Source of the DNA: Phocaeicola_A sp964444735
GTDB taxonomy: Bacteria > Bacteroidota > Bacteroidia > Bacteroidales > Bacteroidaceae
Direction of reading: 5' to 3'
NCBI GenBank assembly: GCA_964444735.1
Contig: CAYUIJ010000050.1
Location: 1 to 17,463, forward strand
Length of the DNA: 17,463 nt
The first letter of the stretch is position 1. Each line of letters starts with the position of its first letter. A program made the translations under genes and the position numbers. Under the pieces are notes generated by a model. The model saw nothing but the letters and a program-made list of their open reading frames with translations. It searched no databases and was not told where the DNA came from. This document shows, piece by piece, positions 1 to 7,986 of the stretch.

Positions 1-463
1 TCCCCCCCCCGTCCTCATCCGTTATGCTGTGCGGGTGACTCTTTCGAGTCATACATGCTGGCAGATGCGTCTCATAGGCATGCACGGTTCTCGTTCTGGC
101 ATAGACTTTGGAGCGGATCTTGTACCAGCAGTAGCTCTATCCGTACTCCTTGTCCGGCGGCACCAATATCCTTGCGGCATCTCCCGCGAGATTTCCGATC
201 TGGAATTCCTATCTCTTGTCTGCCGGGGGGGGGAGGAGAGAGAAAAAAGAGAAAGCCTGCTGTGCCGTGACGACTTTCTCTCCCGGACCTGCCGGACGCG
301 GGAAATGTCCGATGAACGGCTTCCCGAATTCAGGCTGCAAGGAAAGCAGATAAGCAACTCATGTCATTCTGAAATATTTTCACTGCGTTAGTTTGGATCA
401 CAAATGAGGACAACCCTTTCAAAAGGCAGCTTGCCTCATAATTTTTACACATGGTCAGAAGAT
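1..463. other. No supported gene; left-edge intergenic stretch
   Basis: I see no recognisable gene here. Open frames exist on both strands (about 29-391 plus and 49-357 minus), but their translations are rich in Arg, Ser and Cys, resemble no family I know and mirror one another, which is typical of chance frames in GC-richer DNA. The stretch holds a run of nine C (2-10), a run of nine G (225-233), and a purine-rich segment that can pair with a later pyrimidine segment (248-255 with 274-281, eight base pairs). It lies downstream of the kinase operon. It could be decayed coding DNA, but no source gene can be named. Confidence 0.5.
421..437 (-). terminator. Weak candidate terminator of the kinase operon
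   Basis: Read on the minus strand, a five-base-pair perfect stem (AGGCA/TGCCT at 424-436, three-base loop), extendable by a G-T pair, is followed by a short T run. It lies about 30 nt after the stop codon of the last gene of the minus-strand operon. The position fits a terminator, but the stem is short and the T tract has only three to four residues. Confidence 0.3.
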
Positions 464-1180
464 TCATACTTTCTGTCTTGCAACAAGCAATCCAGACAAA
501 GGAACATAATATACGCCCCAGCCTATCATCGTCATAACAGAAGAATCAATACCCATGTACACGTCAATATCGGAGTAATTCCAAATAGCCAATAATTGGG
601 ATACAATCATTATATATATAAAATAGCCAATCAGTCGGGCAGGAACAACAATTGCCCCTTTCACTACATCTGTCAGTCCTTGATAGACACCCGATGCCAA
701 TCCATAAATACCGCCCCAAACCGCACAACCAACAAATATTAAGAAAGGCAAGGCTGACAAAAACGGTGAACGCTCCAATCCGCCTGTAATGCTCAACAAT
801 ATTTCATAACGAGAAAAGGTCAGTACCAAGACTATTCCTACATATACAATAAAAAAGAATGTTGCCAGCAAAAATGCCTGAAGTCTTTTCCCGGACAAGC
901 CTAAAAACACACGCGGTTTCCTTTTCTGTAAAGAAAAACATTTAAAGAAACAGGAAGCTTTTAAAATACTGAATCCTGTCAGCAGTATAAAAAGTGAAAT
1001 AAAAGGAGACGTTTCTATATTGTTCACAATATTTTTCAACATCCATCGAATCCCTTCCGTACTAAGCATATTCCGTACAGGTATATTGTTCAGACTTCCA
1101 ATCCACGAACCTGCTACTACCAGCAATACCAGAAAAGAAGCTGCCAATATCAGATGATATATACTCCACTTATTCCTCAT
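464..1180 (-). CDS. Short AbgT-like multi-pass membrane protein
   Basis: This 238-residue protein has about six hydrophobic segments (roughly residues 9-26, 57-72, 100-122, 139-157, 180-198 and 215-233). Two stretches resemble the AbgT family, whose characterised member carries p-aminobenzoyl-glutamate. Residues about 38-75 (containing LSTEGIRWMLKNIVNN) match the first conserved AbgT block, and residues about 144-205 (containing GGIYGLASG, DVVKG and AIWNYSDI) match the late block with its YG..G, DV and F.NWS-like pattern. Full AbgT proteins are about 500 residues, so the centre of the family is absent and transport activity is doubtful. The start ATG (1180-1178) lies inside the last codons of the response-regulator gene (11-base overlap), which implies translational coupling. 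Its job may be sensing or an accessory role to the two-component system; that is inference. Confidence 0.75.
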   Translation of the reverse strand: MRNKWSIYHLILAASFLVLLVVAGSWIGSLNNIPVRNMLSTEGIRWMLKNIVNNIETSPFISLFILLTGFSILKASCFFKCFSLQKRKPRVFLGLSGKRLQAFLLATFFFIVYVGIVLVLTFSRYEILLSITGGLERSPFLSALPFLIFVGCAVWGGIYGLASGVYQGLTDVVKGAIVVPARLIGYFIYIMIVSQLLAIWNYSDIDVYMGIDSSVMTMIGWGVYYVPLSGLLVARQKV

Positions 1181-1913
1181 CAGGCTCCAGATTATCCAGA
1201 CTTAATATCCCCAATTCCAAAGCCCTCACAACCAGCCTGATTGCATTTATTCCGTTTCGCTCATCCGGAGGAAACAATCTGCCAATCAAATCATTTTGTC
1301 TTTTTTCCAATGATTTGACTCCAAACGGTATGCCGCGCAAGTTTGTAATCATTTCTTTAGTATATCCTAACGCCAGATGACGCAGCAGACGCTCATCATA
1401 TTCGTCAATATCATAATCGATAACCGCCTGCCGCCTTTTACATTCAATCAATACTGACTGTCTGAAACGCATTACAATTTTTTCCAAGATTGGTTGATTG
1501 AATACCCATTGCTTTCCTTCCATCACATTTTGTATTTCCGAACGTGTCAGCAGCTCTCCTGTTTTCAATACAATGCCGATAGCTCCGGCATCCAAAGCAT
1601 CAACCCATAGCTTCTCATTCAATATTTCACCCGTAAAAATCAGTACCTTTACTGTAGAATATCTCTTTCGGATATTTACGCATATATCTATTCCTACTGT
1701 AGTAGAGCCTCCCAGTCCCAAATCCAGAAGTACCATGTCAGGTATGTTTTTTTCCATAAGGATCCAAAAATCTTTCTCGGTCATAGCTGTACCTATGACT
1801 TCAACTTCCGGAATCTCATTTCGAAATATTTCTTCAGTTCCTTTAAGTTCTAATTTTACGTCCTCTACAATTATGACTTTAAATTTTGCACCTGTTGTCA
1901 TATCATATATCAC
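1170..1913 (-). CDS. Response regulator, NarL/LuxR-type DNA-binding output
   Basis: The protein has an N-terminal receiver domain with all key residues visible: acidic pair E17-D18, phosphoacceptor D64 in VLLDLGLGG, T94 in LIFTGE and K117 in VLKTGE. A linker follows, then a C-terminal helix-turn-helix (about 171-236; LLRHLALGYTKEMI and a distal VVRALELGIL) of the NarL/LuxR kind, though diverged in the recognition helix. It should be phosphorylated by the upstream kinase and act as a transcription factor in the cytoplasm; the targets are unknown. The frame opens with GTG at 1913, overlapping the kinase stop (GTGA); an ATG at 1901 (residue 5, eight nt after the kinase stop) is an equally good start and gives 243 residues. 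Either start implies coupling to the kinase. Confidence 0.88.
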   Translation of the reverse strand: MIYDMTTGAKFKVIIVEDVKLELKGTEEIFRNEIPEVEVIGTAMTEKDFWILMEKNIPDMVLLDLGLGGSTTVGIDICVNIRKRYSTVKVLIFTGEILNEKLWVDALDAGAIGIVLKTGELLTRSEIQNVMEGKQWVFNQPILEKIVMRFRQSVLIECKRRQAVIDYDIDEYDERLLRHLALGYTKEMITNLRGIPFGVKSLEKRQNDLIGRLFPPDERNGINAIRLVVRALELGILSLDNLEPDEE

Positions 1914-4900
1914 TTTTTATGCGGAACAGTAAACCATACGCAAAACCCTCCATTTTCAACCGTTCCGGCATTAATTCTACATCCGCGCTTACCTGTATAT
2001 TCATCATGTTCACGAATTACCTGTTTACATATCAAAAATTCCGTACCCTTTAATCCTCCGGTTTTCTCATCTTTCATTTTTTCAATATTCGGATAAAAGA
2101 GCTGATCCAATTCATCACGAGAATAATTTCGCCTGAAGTCAGTCAAAACAAACCTGACAAAATCATTTTCTTTTCTTATACTCAAACACAGATTTCCTCC
2201 ACATTGGTAAGAGAATGCCTCTCGAAGTAAATTTTCCAGTAAGAATACAAGCAACACAGCGTCTCCTATGACTTGTACCGGTTCTACATCTGATTGCAAA
2301 TTTAGTTGAAAAGACACTTTTTTATTCATACGTCCGACATATTTTATAGCACTTTCCGCTAAATCTTCCACATTTATCGTTTCACGTCTGAAAGTAAGGC
2401 TTTCAAGCTGTCTGGACATATATGAGCTCAACAACATAAACATATCTCTATAATAGCTCATTGTCTCTTCCATTTCTGTTGTCAGTCTTCTTTCTTCCTC
2501 AACAGGTACTCCATGTCTCATACGCCCGACAATTTGCCTTACTCTGTTAGGATAATATGAGGTTTCGTGCTTAATTGTTGAAAGACAGTTATCAAGTACC
2601 TGATTCTGTATATGCAACATATTTCCTTCATGATTTGCCCTTTGCTTATTATCTCTGATTTTTTCCAAATCACGATAAGTACGCTCCACACGTACAATAT
2701 TGTTCATAACTAAAATTGCAACATATCTGGCAACCAGCTCCAACAATAATATTTCATCAGTACGTAACTTATTACGAAAACAGAAAACGAGTACTCCAAT
2801 GCATGACTCATCGCCATTCCATTCGACAATTAATGGAAAACCTCCCTCTGTGGCATTTGGAGACAAGCATCTCCTCTTTAATCTGTAACATTCATTCACA
2901 AGCTCATTTATCCTAATTGATTCTGAACTTATAGGATAAAATACAGATTGCAATAGAGAAGAATCATCCCGCTTTACGGCAATTCCCCACGAAAATATGC
3001 TCACTAAATCATTCATACTTTCATAAGCTTCGCCCAGAGCCTTGGTCCACATAGCCTTCCAATCCTGATTTTCTTCAATCTTACCAGAGGATGCTGAGAG
3101 TAAAATCTCGTCAATTAGCAATATCTGTTCCAAATTGAGTCTATAAAACATTCTATGACGAAAATAAAGCAAATAATATCCTATAAGAAATGCAAACAGT
3201 AAAGTCAGGCATAAAACAATACTTACCATTTTATTTACTGTCGAATGTTCCATTTCCTCGCAATAAGTTTCAAGTGAATTGTCACGACTAAGTAATTTAT
3301 ACAAACAAGTGTATGCTGTATTATTATATGAATATTTCTTCCATTCTTTCAATGCCAGAAAAGCTACAGACAACTCGTTGCGTACATCCAGAATAATATG
3401 ATAATCTGTTTCAAAATTATTTACAAACCATTCTATCTCGGCCGCATCACCTTCTCCTACAAGTTTCATTAACACGCCTTTGTTTTCAGAATGTTCTACA
3501 TAATATTTATTCAAATAACAAACAGAAGAATCTGCATATGCCAGCGCACGTTCGTATTCACGATACACGTTTGAAAAATATACCGAATCGGCAAACTGAG
3601 AAGCCCTTTTCAAATCATCGTTATAATAATCTGCTTGTTCCTTTCTATCCGACAACTCTTCTGCTGAGATATCTTTCTTACTGCAAGAAGTCATTATTCC
3701 TATCCCTAATATACAGAAAAACATACTCAAAACCTTACGGACTCCTTTAGGTAATCTGAAGAAGAACCGGCTCCCTTTTCCCAACTCACTTTCTACAGAA
3801 AATGCGCATACCCTAAACATATCATTGGTTTTTCTATATTTTTCTATAATTCCCTTACAATTCATCAGCCCGAATCCGTTTCCCTTATTCTTTTTCAGAT
3901 CCTCCTCATATTCTTTGCCGTTATTCATGCCAATACGCGCAGAGTCATAAACCTTTTCATTCAATATACAAGAAATATCAGCATCTGACAATCCTCTGCC
4001 GTCATCTTTAACAGAAATCTCTACGCAATCTTCCTTTTCTTCCGCATAAATCGAAATATGTCCCTTTTCAAAAGAATACTTTCGTGCATTCTCTGCCAAC
4101 GTGTTTATCATGAAAAGCGTCAACGCTTTATCGGCTTTTACTATACATTGAGTAGATCTCACTTCCAATGTTTGATTTTTCATTTCAAATGTCCGTCTAC
4201 TCTTAGCCAGGATTTCAAATAAATCATTTAATGCAAAAGTTTCAATATTCAAGCTCAACTCGCCTTGCCGCATTTTTATCCATAAAGTCAAGATTTCATT
4301 ATATTCATTTATACGATCAACCAATTCCTCAATATAAGCTATCTTATCATTTTTTATGTCTTCATTTTTCACATATTCCAAATGCAACAACTTGTGTGTT
4401 TCATTAATTATTCTATCTATATACGGAATTATTCCTGTAACAATCGAGACACATGCTTTTTTTACAATATTCTGTCTTTTATTCTCTACAATATGTTGTT
4501 CCAGAATATATTTTTCTTTTTCTATCTGCCTGCGTTCACTTTCCAATTTAAAAAAATAGAGCGAACTCCGAAATACCCAAACTACATATGGGCGAATCAC
4601 CTTCAATAAAGAACGCTCTTCCTTTGACAGTTTTCTATCAATTTCAAAAACAATATCTCCATCAACAATCCTGATTTGTAACTTACAGTGAAATATTTGT
4701 CCCAAATCAGAACATACAGCTTCTGCAAGCTTTGATTCTAATTCTTTTTCTTCACTTATACTTAAAGGCGCCTCCGCAAGCAAACGTCTGCAAAATTCTA
4801 TACTATCTTTCAACTTCTCAACTTGTGCGATATTGTTTTTTCGCCATTTCCGATTCGACCATATAAACAATAAACCGAACAAGACGAGCATTACAATTAC

Positions 4901-6214
4901 CAATATAAGCCAAAAACTCAATTGACTTGATTCCGATTCCAAGCTGTCATAACGACTTTCCAATTCTTTATCTTGCCGCACGACATCCAATATATCAAGA
5001 TATATGTTTCGGTTATAATCCGATTCATTTTTCAGGCCCATACCCGCATAAGCAATGCTAAGCTGCTCTCTGATACGCGCGATCCATTCAGGTACTGTCT
5101 GAATATTCTTATTGCTCATCCATCTGATTTCCATTGGAATGGCATCGTCCATACGATATGTAGGCAAATGATGCACAGAATCATTGCATGAATAATAAGA
5201 GTGATGAAAAGATACACAATCCAGAGCTTTGCGCAAATAATCTATGGCATCCTGATACTGAGTCTGCCGGATAAGGCAAGACGCTATTGTACGATAAACT
5301 CCTGCTATCTGATAAATGTCACCGTATAGTTTAAACTTATCTAAGGCTTTTTCAGCCAGTGCCATAGGTAATAAAGAATCTGCTATATTATCTGCGTTCA
5401 CCATTTGTAAAGCTTGTGAACGATATTTTTTCAGAATAGCCGCCCGATCAGGATCATTCAGCATTTCAGCGTATGCCTGCAAACAATTCGCTCTGAAATA
5501 CAGATAATCATTGCATTCTACCATGCAACGACCTAAATAATCAAATTCTTTTAAAGTAATATCTTGCAAATTTTCTCCTTTACATAATCCGCCAGCCCCC
5601 TTCATGTAATAATAATAAAGCAATTGAGCCGTGTCACGAGGTAACATATTTACATTAATCTGCTCTATTTCGGCTATTGATTGAGGTAACTGTTGCAAAT
5701 AATAAAAATATATACTGGAAACTATATGAAACTCAGAACGTGCAAACAACAATCTTGACCTCTCTTTAAAGTCGAAAGCATCAATATCGGCGTCAATTCG
5801 TTCCATTCGTTTCAAGGCACTATTTCTATAATCATAGAAAAGTTTGTTTTCGGACGTACGTTGACATATCTTCATCATCCCGATATCTGCGACCAGCAAT
5901 TCCAGCTCATTGTTACACAATGCATAAACTCTATGCAAATAATAGCGTGAACGAACAAAATCCATTTTCATAAAGGAATAAAAGGCCAAATTATTATAAG
6001 CTTGAGCCATTCCTATTGAAAAATTTCCAGCTGAAGATAAAGCACGATCGGCATAAAACTTACATGAATCAAGATTCTTATAATGATAAGAGTATGATAT
6101 TCTGTTTAATGAATCGGTCAATAGAGACAAGTCTGCTTTGGAAAAACGACTGCATGAGAAAAAGCAAGATATTATAATACATAGAAACAATATGCAAACA
6201 GGAATAGTTTTCAT
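1910..6214 (-). CDS. Giant double-module sensor histidine kinase (DUF5112/DUF5113-type)
   Basis: This 1434-residue membrane protein appears to be two sensor kinases in tandem. Module 1 has an N-terminal signal or lipoprotein-like segment (1-21, cysteines at 17 and 21), a helical TPR-like periplasmic region (about 25-430), a membrane segment (433-452), and a cytoplasmic ATPase domain with N-box N709, G1 box D738-G-R-G and G2 box GNGFGL (778-783). I see no H-box before it. Module 2 has a second membrane segment with a lipobox-like TSC (about 828-844), a periplasmic region (845-990), a membrane segment (996-1018), a GAF-like cytoplasmic region, and an H-box with H1216 in STIKHETSYYP. Its ATPase domain keeps an N-box-like LLENLL, but the G1 box reads DFRRN instead of DxGxG. 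I recall DUF5112 and DUF5113 as Pfam names for Bacteroidetes kinases of this kind; that assignment is from memory. The stop overlaps the response-regulator gene. The coding DNA is clearly more AT-rich than polA or recA. The kinase role is firm; the stimulus is unknown. Confidence 0.85.
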   Translation of the reverse strand: MKTIPVCILFLCIIISCFFSCSRFSKADLSLLTDSLNRISYSYHYKNLDSCKFYADRALSSAGNFSIGMAQAYNNLAFYSFMKMDFVRSRYYLHRVYALCNNELELLVADIGMMKICQRTSENKLFYDYRNSALKRMERIDADIDAFDFKERSRLLFARSEFHIVSSIYFYYLQQLPQSIAEIEQINVNMLPRDTAQLLYYYYMKGAGGLCKGENLQDITLKEFDYLGRCMVECNDYLYFRANCLQAYAEMLNDPDRAAILKKYRSQALQMVNADNIADSLLPMALAEKALDKFKLYGDIYQIAGVYRTIASCLIRQTQYQDAIDYLRKALDCVSFHHSYYSCNDSVHHLPTYRMDDAIPMEIRWMSNKNIQTVPEWIARIREQLSIAYAGMGLKNESDYNRNIYLDILDVVRQDKELESRYDSLESESSQLSFWLILVIVMLVLFGLLFIWSNRKWRKNNIAQVEKLKDSIEFCRRLLAEAPLSISEEKELESKLAEAVCSDLGQIFHCKLQIRIVDGDIVFEIDRKLSKEERSLLKVIRPYVVWVFRSSLYFFKLESERRQIEKEKYILEQHIVENKRQNIVKKACVSIVTGIIPYIDRIINETHKLLHLEYVKNEDIKNDKIAYIEELVDRINEYNEILTLWIKMRQGELSLNIETFALNDLFEILAKSRRTFEMKNQTLEVRSTQCIVKADKALTLFMINTLAENARKYSFEKGHISIYAEEKEDCVEISVKDDGRGLSDADISCILNEKVYDSARIGMNNGKEYEEDLKKNKGNGFGLMNCKGIIEKYRKTNDMFRVCAFSVESELGKGSRFFFRLPKGVRKVLSMFFCILGIGIMTSCSKKDISAEELSDRKEQADYYNDDLKRASQFADSVYFSNVYREYERALAYADSSVCYLNKYYVEHSENKGVLMKLVGEGDAAEIEWFVNNFETDYHIILDVRNELSVAFLALKEWKKYSYNNTAYTCLYKLLSRDNSLETYCEEMEHSTVNKMVSIVLCLTLLFAFLIGYYLLYFRHRMFYRLNLEQILLIDEILLSASSGKIEENQDWKAMWTKALGEAYESMNDLVSIFSWGIAVKRDDSSLLQSVFYPISSESIRINELVNECYRLKRRCLSPNATEGGFPLIVEWNGDESCIGVLVFCFRNKLRTDEILLLELVARYVAILVMNNIVRVERTYRDLEKIRDNKQRANHEGNMLHIQNQVLDNCLSTIKHETSYYPNRVRQIVGRMRHGVPVEEERRLTTEMEETMSYYRDMFMLLSSYMSRQLESLTFRRETINVEDLAESAIKYVGRMNKKVSFQLNLQSDVEPVQVIGDAVLLVFLLENLLREAFSYQCGGNLCLSIRKENDFVRFVLTDFRRNYSRDELDQLFYPNIEKMKDEKTGGLKGTEFLICKQVIREHDEYTGKRGCRINAGTVENGGFCVWFTVPHKK

Positions 6215-6261
6215 CTTGTAAAGTTCACTTTATTACCGTTTTATCACAAATTAGAATAATA

Positions 6262-6292
6262 CAAAGTTAGACTTTTTAAATTTTTGCACAAA
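6262..6292 (-). promoter_or_regulatory. Bacteroidetes-type promoter of the kinase operon
   Basis: On the minus strand TTTG (6292-6289) is followed after exactly 19 nt by TAACTTTG (6269-6262), a full match to the Bacteroidetes -33 TTTG / -7 TAnnTTTG pattern. Transcription would begin near 6253-6257 and give a leader of about 40 nt before the kinase ATG at 6214. The promoter lies downstream of the riboswitch and its candidate terminator, so the kinase operon can be transcribed independently of them. Confidence 0.75.
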
Positions 6293-6305
6293 AACAGGAA
6301 AAGTT

Positions 6306-6342
6306 AAAAAAGCGATACCCAGACGAAATCACTTCGGCCGGG
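6306..6342 (-). terminator. Candidate terminator of the riboswitch transcript
   Basis: On the minus strand an 11-base arm (6342-6332, CCCGGCCGAAG) pairs with 6328-6318 across a three-base loop, with one mismatch and two G-T pairs. Six T follow at 6311-6306. The T run starts six nt after the stem, farther than ideal for an intrinsic terminator, so readthrough is possible. It sits between the riboswitch and the promoter of the kinase operon. Confidence 0.45.
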
Positions 6343-6348
6343 CATCTC

Positions 6349-6370
6349 AATAAACTTGGCAGAGTTTATT
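6349..6370 (-). other. Perfect 8-bp hairpin in the riboswitch downstream region
   Basis: AATAAACT and AGTTTATT are perfect inverted copies separated by six bases. On the minus strand the hairpin directly precedes the terminator-like hairpin at 6306-6342. It may belong to the 3' structure of the riboswitch RNA; no T run follows it directly. Confidence 0.5.
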
Positions 6371-6523
6371 CTATCTACTTATAATCTTTAAATTAATATA
6401 ATTATAACAGCCCCAAAGCATAAAAGCTGCTACGTTATAAGAGGAACATGCAAAACACAAAATAATATGAAAAATTATTGTATTCCTATCTCTTCCTCGA
6501 AAGATAAAAAAACTTATAACGGC

Positions 6524-6698
6524 ATGGCAGGTCTTCTGACTTTGTTTCCGCAAACAATGCCTTCCCAAATAATGGCATTCAGTGGCAAAAAGAATTTATG
6601 CTTGCATTAATAAAACATACAGCAGCGGGACTGTCCAGGATTTTCACCTGATTCCCTTTTAATCGCTATCCTGAACAAGGGAGTTGCGAACCGATGCA
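6524..6698 (-). promoter_or_regulatory. Cobalamin (vitamin B12) riboswitch
   Basis: Read on the minus strand, the segment carries the hallmark pieces of a cobalamin aptamer in the right order. These are GGGAATCAGGTGAAAATCC, then GGACAGTCCCGCTGCTGTA (together 6656-6618), then GCCACTG (6586-6580), and near the 3' end the B12 box AGTCAGAAGACCTGCC (6541-6526). Such RNAs bind adenosyl- or other cobalamins and usually shut off B12 uptake or synthesis genes. Here no gene of that kind follows: the next supported gene on the strand, the sensor kinase, starts more than 300 nt downstream and has its own promoter. The longest frame overlapping the element (6371-6568) lies partly inside the aptamer and is not credible as the target. 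Confidence 0.93.
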
Positions 6699-6701
6699 TT
6701 A

Positions 6702-6732
6702 CAAAAGTAAACGGAATATTTAAATTGGCAAA
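6702..6732 (-). promoter_or_regulatory. Promoter of the riboswitch RNA
   Basis: On the minus strand TTTG (6732-6729) is followed after exactly 19 nt by TACTTTTG (6709-6702), a full Bacteroidetes promoter match. The predicted start near 6693-6697 falls at the 5' edge of the aptamer, which supports both calls. Confidence 0.75.
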
Positions 6733-6829
6733 ACTTTCATGAATATATTTTGCAGAAAAATATCTTAATAGATTAAGCGGTATGTTAAAGGATTGATACC
6801 CAGCCAAACTGATATAAATGAAAGCGACA

Positions 6830-6848
6830 CGGCCATAACTTTAGGCCG
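6830..6848 (-). terminator. Weak candidate terminator after the polyprenyl synthase
   Basis: A five-base-pair stem CGGCC/GGCCG with a nine-base loop lies about 70 nt after the synthase stop on the minus strand. It is followed by a T-rich but interrupted stretch. It would separate the synthase from the riboswitch unit. The stem is short and there is no clean T run. Confidence 0.28.
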
Positions 6849-6917
6849 GCAGATATGAATATTCTGGAAACTTCGGCAATGATTGTACAAAGATTACCAG
6901 GCTCTTGTTATGCCGTT

Positions 6918-7895
6918 TCAGACAGTACGGTCAATCACATAATTCAGATAAGCCGTGAGTGCTTCGCGGATAGCATGGTCTTTTACATACTGAAGAATCT
7001 GAAAGGCATCCAGTCTGTATCTCTCCATTATTTTTTCCGCATATTCTATGCCTCCGTGTCCTTTGGTGAATGTAACCATTTCGGCTATTTCCGAAGCGTT
7101 TATTCTGCTGTCCTTGATTTTTCTTACCAGTTCCGCGGTACGTTTGTTCCCGAAATTGTTGACGGCATAAATGGCAGGAAGCGTAATTTTGCCCTCCAGC
7201 ATATCGTTTCCGGTTGGTTTCCCTATTCGTTTACTGTCGTCATAATAGTCAAAGATATCATCTTTTATCTGGAAGCAGATACCTGTTTTGTCACCGAACA
7301 GGCGGAACATTTCCACTTCCTCTTCTGTCGCGCCGGCCGACATTGCTCCCACCTGCGCGCAAGTGGCAAAGAGTGCGGCAGTCTTTTTATGAATAATTTC
7401 ATAATAAGCCTCTTCCGATGGATGTTCGTTACTGATATCGGAGAGTTGCAGAATCTCGCCTCCCGACAGATTCTGCCCCAGCCGTGCTACAGTCTCAATG
7501 ATATCAATGTTTTTTGTCAGTGTCGCATGATGTAAGGCAGTCGAAAGCAGATAGTCGCCTACCAATACGGATATCTTGTTGTTGTAGGCCGAATTGACCG
7601 ACGGCTGTCCTCTCCGTTCGCTGCTTTCGTCTACCACATCATCGTGAATCAGACTGGCTGTATGTAATATTTCAAGCGTTGCGGTTGCATGATAGGTAGC
7701 CTGAGATATGCTTCCGAACTGTCTGGCAACAAGCAGGGCCAGTATCGGGCGCATCATTTTTCCGTCTCTACGGCGGATATATGACAAAACCTCTTTCAAC
7801 AAAGGGTTGGAAGTCTGCAAGGAGTTATCGAATATCTCTTTGAATTCAGCCAATTCCCGCTCTATCGGATGTTTGATTACAGCTGTTTTATCCAT
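6918..7895 (-). CDS. All-trans polyprenyl diphosphate synthase
   Basis: This enzyme extends an allylic diphosphate by repeated addition of isopentenyl diphosphate. In Bacteroidales the product normally supplies the side chain of menaquinone. Both Mg-binding aspartate motifs are intact: DDVVD at residues 85-89 (in SLIHDDVVDESSERRG) and DDIFD at 212-216 (in FQIKDDIFDYYDD); GKMMRP (45-50) is the usual IPP-binding basic stretch. I chose the ATG at 7895, giving 325 residues, the normal length. The frame extends to a GTG at 7913, but that lies within 2 nt of a promoter -7 element (7915-7922) and adds six residues unlike the family. It is divergent from polA. Chain length (hepta-, octa- or longer) cannot be read with certainty; ispB or hepT would be the usual names. 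Confidence 0.92.
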   Translation of the reverse strand: MDKTAVIKHPIERELAEFKEIFDNSLQTSNPLLKEVLSYIRRRDGKMMRPILALLVARQFGSISQATYHATATLEILHTASLIHDDVVDESSERRGQPSVNSAYNNKISVLVGDYLLSTALHHATLTKNIDIIETVARLGQNLSGGEILQLSDISNEHPSEEAYYEIIHKKTAALFATCAQVGAMSAGATEEEVEMFRLFGDKTGICFQIKDDIFDYYDDSKRIGKPTGNDMLEGKITLPAIYAVNNFGNKRTAELVRKIKDSRINASEIAEMVTFTKGHGGIEYAEKIMERYRLDAFQILQYVKDHAIREALTAYLNYVIDRTV

Positions 7896-7914
7896 AAAAG
7901 AACTATTACACACA

Positions 7915-7922
7915 CAAAAGTA
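7915..7922 (-). promoter_or_regulatory. -7 element upstream of the polyprenyl synthase
   Basis: TACTTTTG on the minus strand matches the Bacteroidetes -7 consensus and would place the transcript start about 13 nt before the ATG at 7895. No TTTG is found 19-21 nt upstream, so only half of the promoter is supported. The site argues against the GTG at 7913 as the start codon. Confidence 0.45.
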
Positions 7923-7986
7923 ATAATAAAACAGGGAAAAAGACCGTCTTTTTTTACTACTTTTACCATGATTTTTTAAATAACAG

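Noticed and set aside
6371..6568. A 65-codon minus-strand frame as the gene controlled by the riboswitch
   Set aside because: Its first part lies inside the aptamer, including the B12 box, and the translation is unlike a protein; only a 16-codon tail falls after the aptamer.
6855..7535. A 226-codon plus-strand frame
   Set aside because: It is antisense to the polyprenyl synthase gene over most of its length, and the synthase has both aspartate motifs.
7958..7965. A plus-strand TACTTTTA as a polA promoter element
   Set aside because: The last base departs from the -7 consensus and no TTTG lies 19-21 nt upstream.
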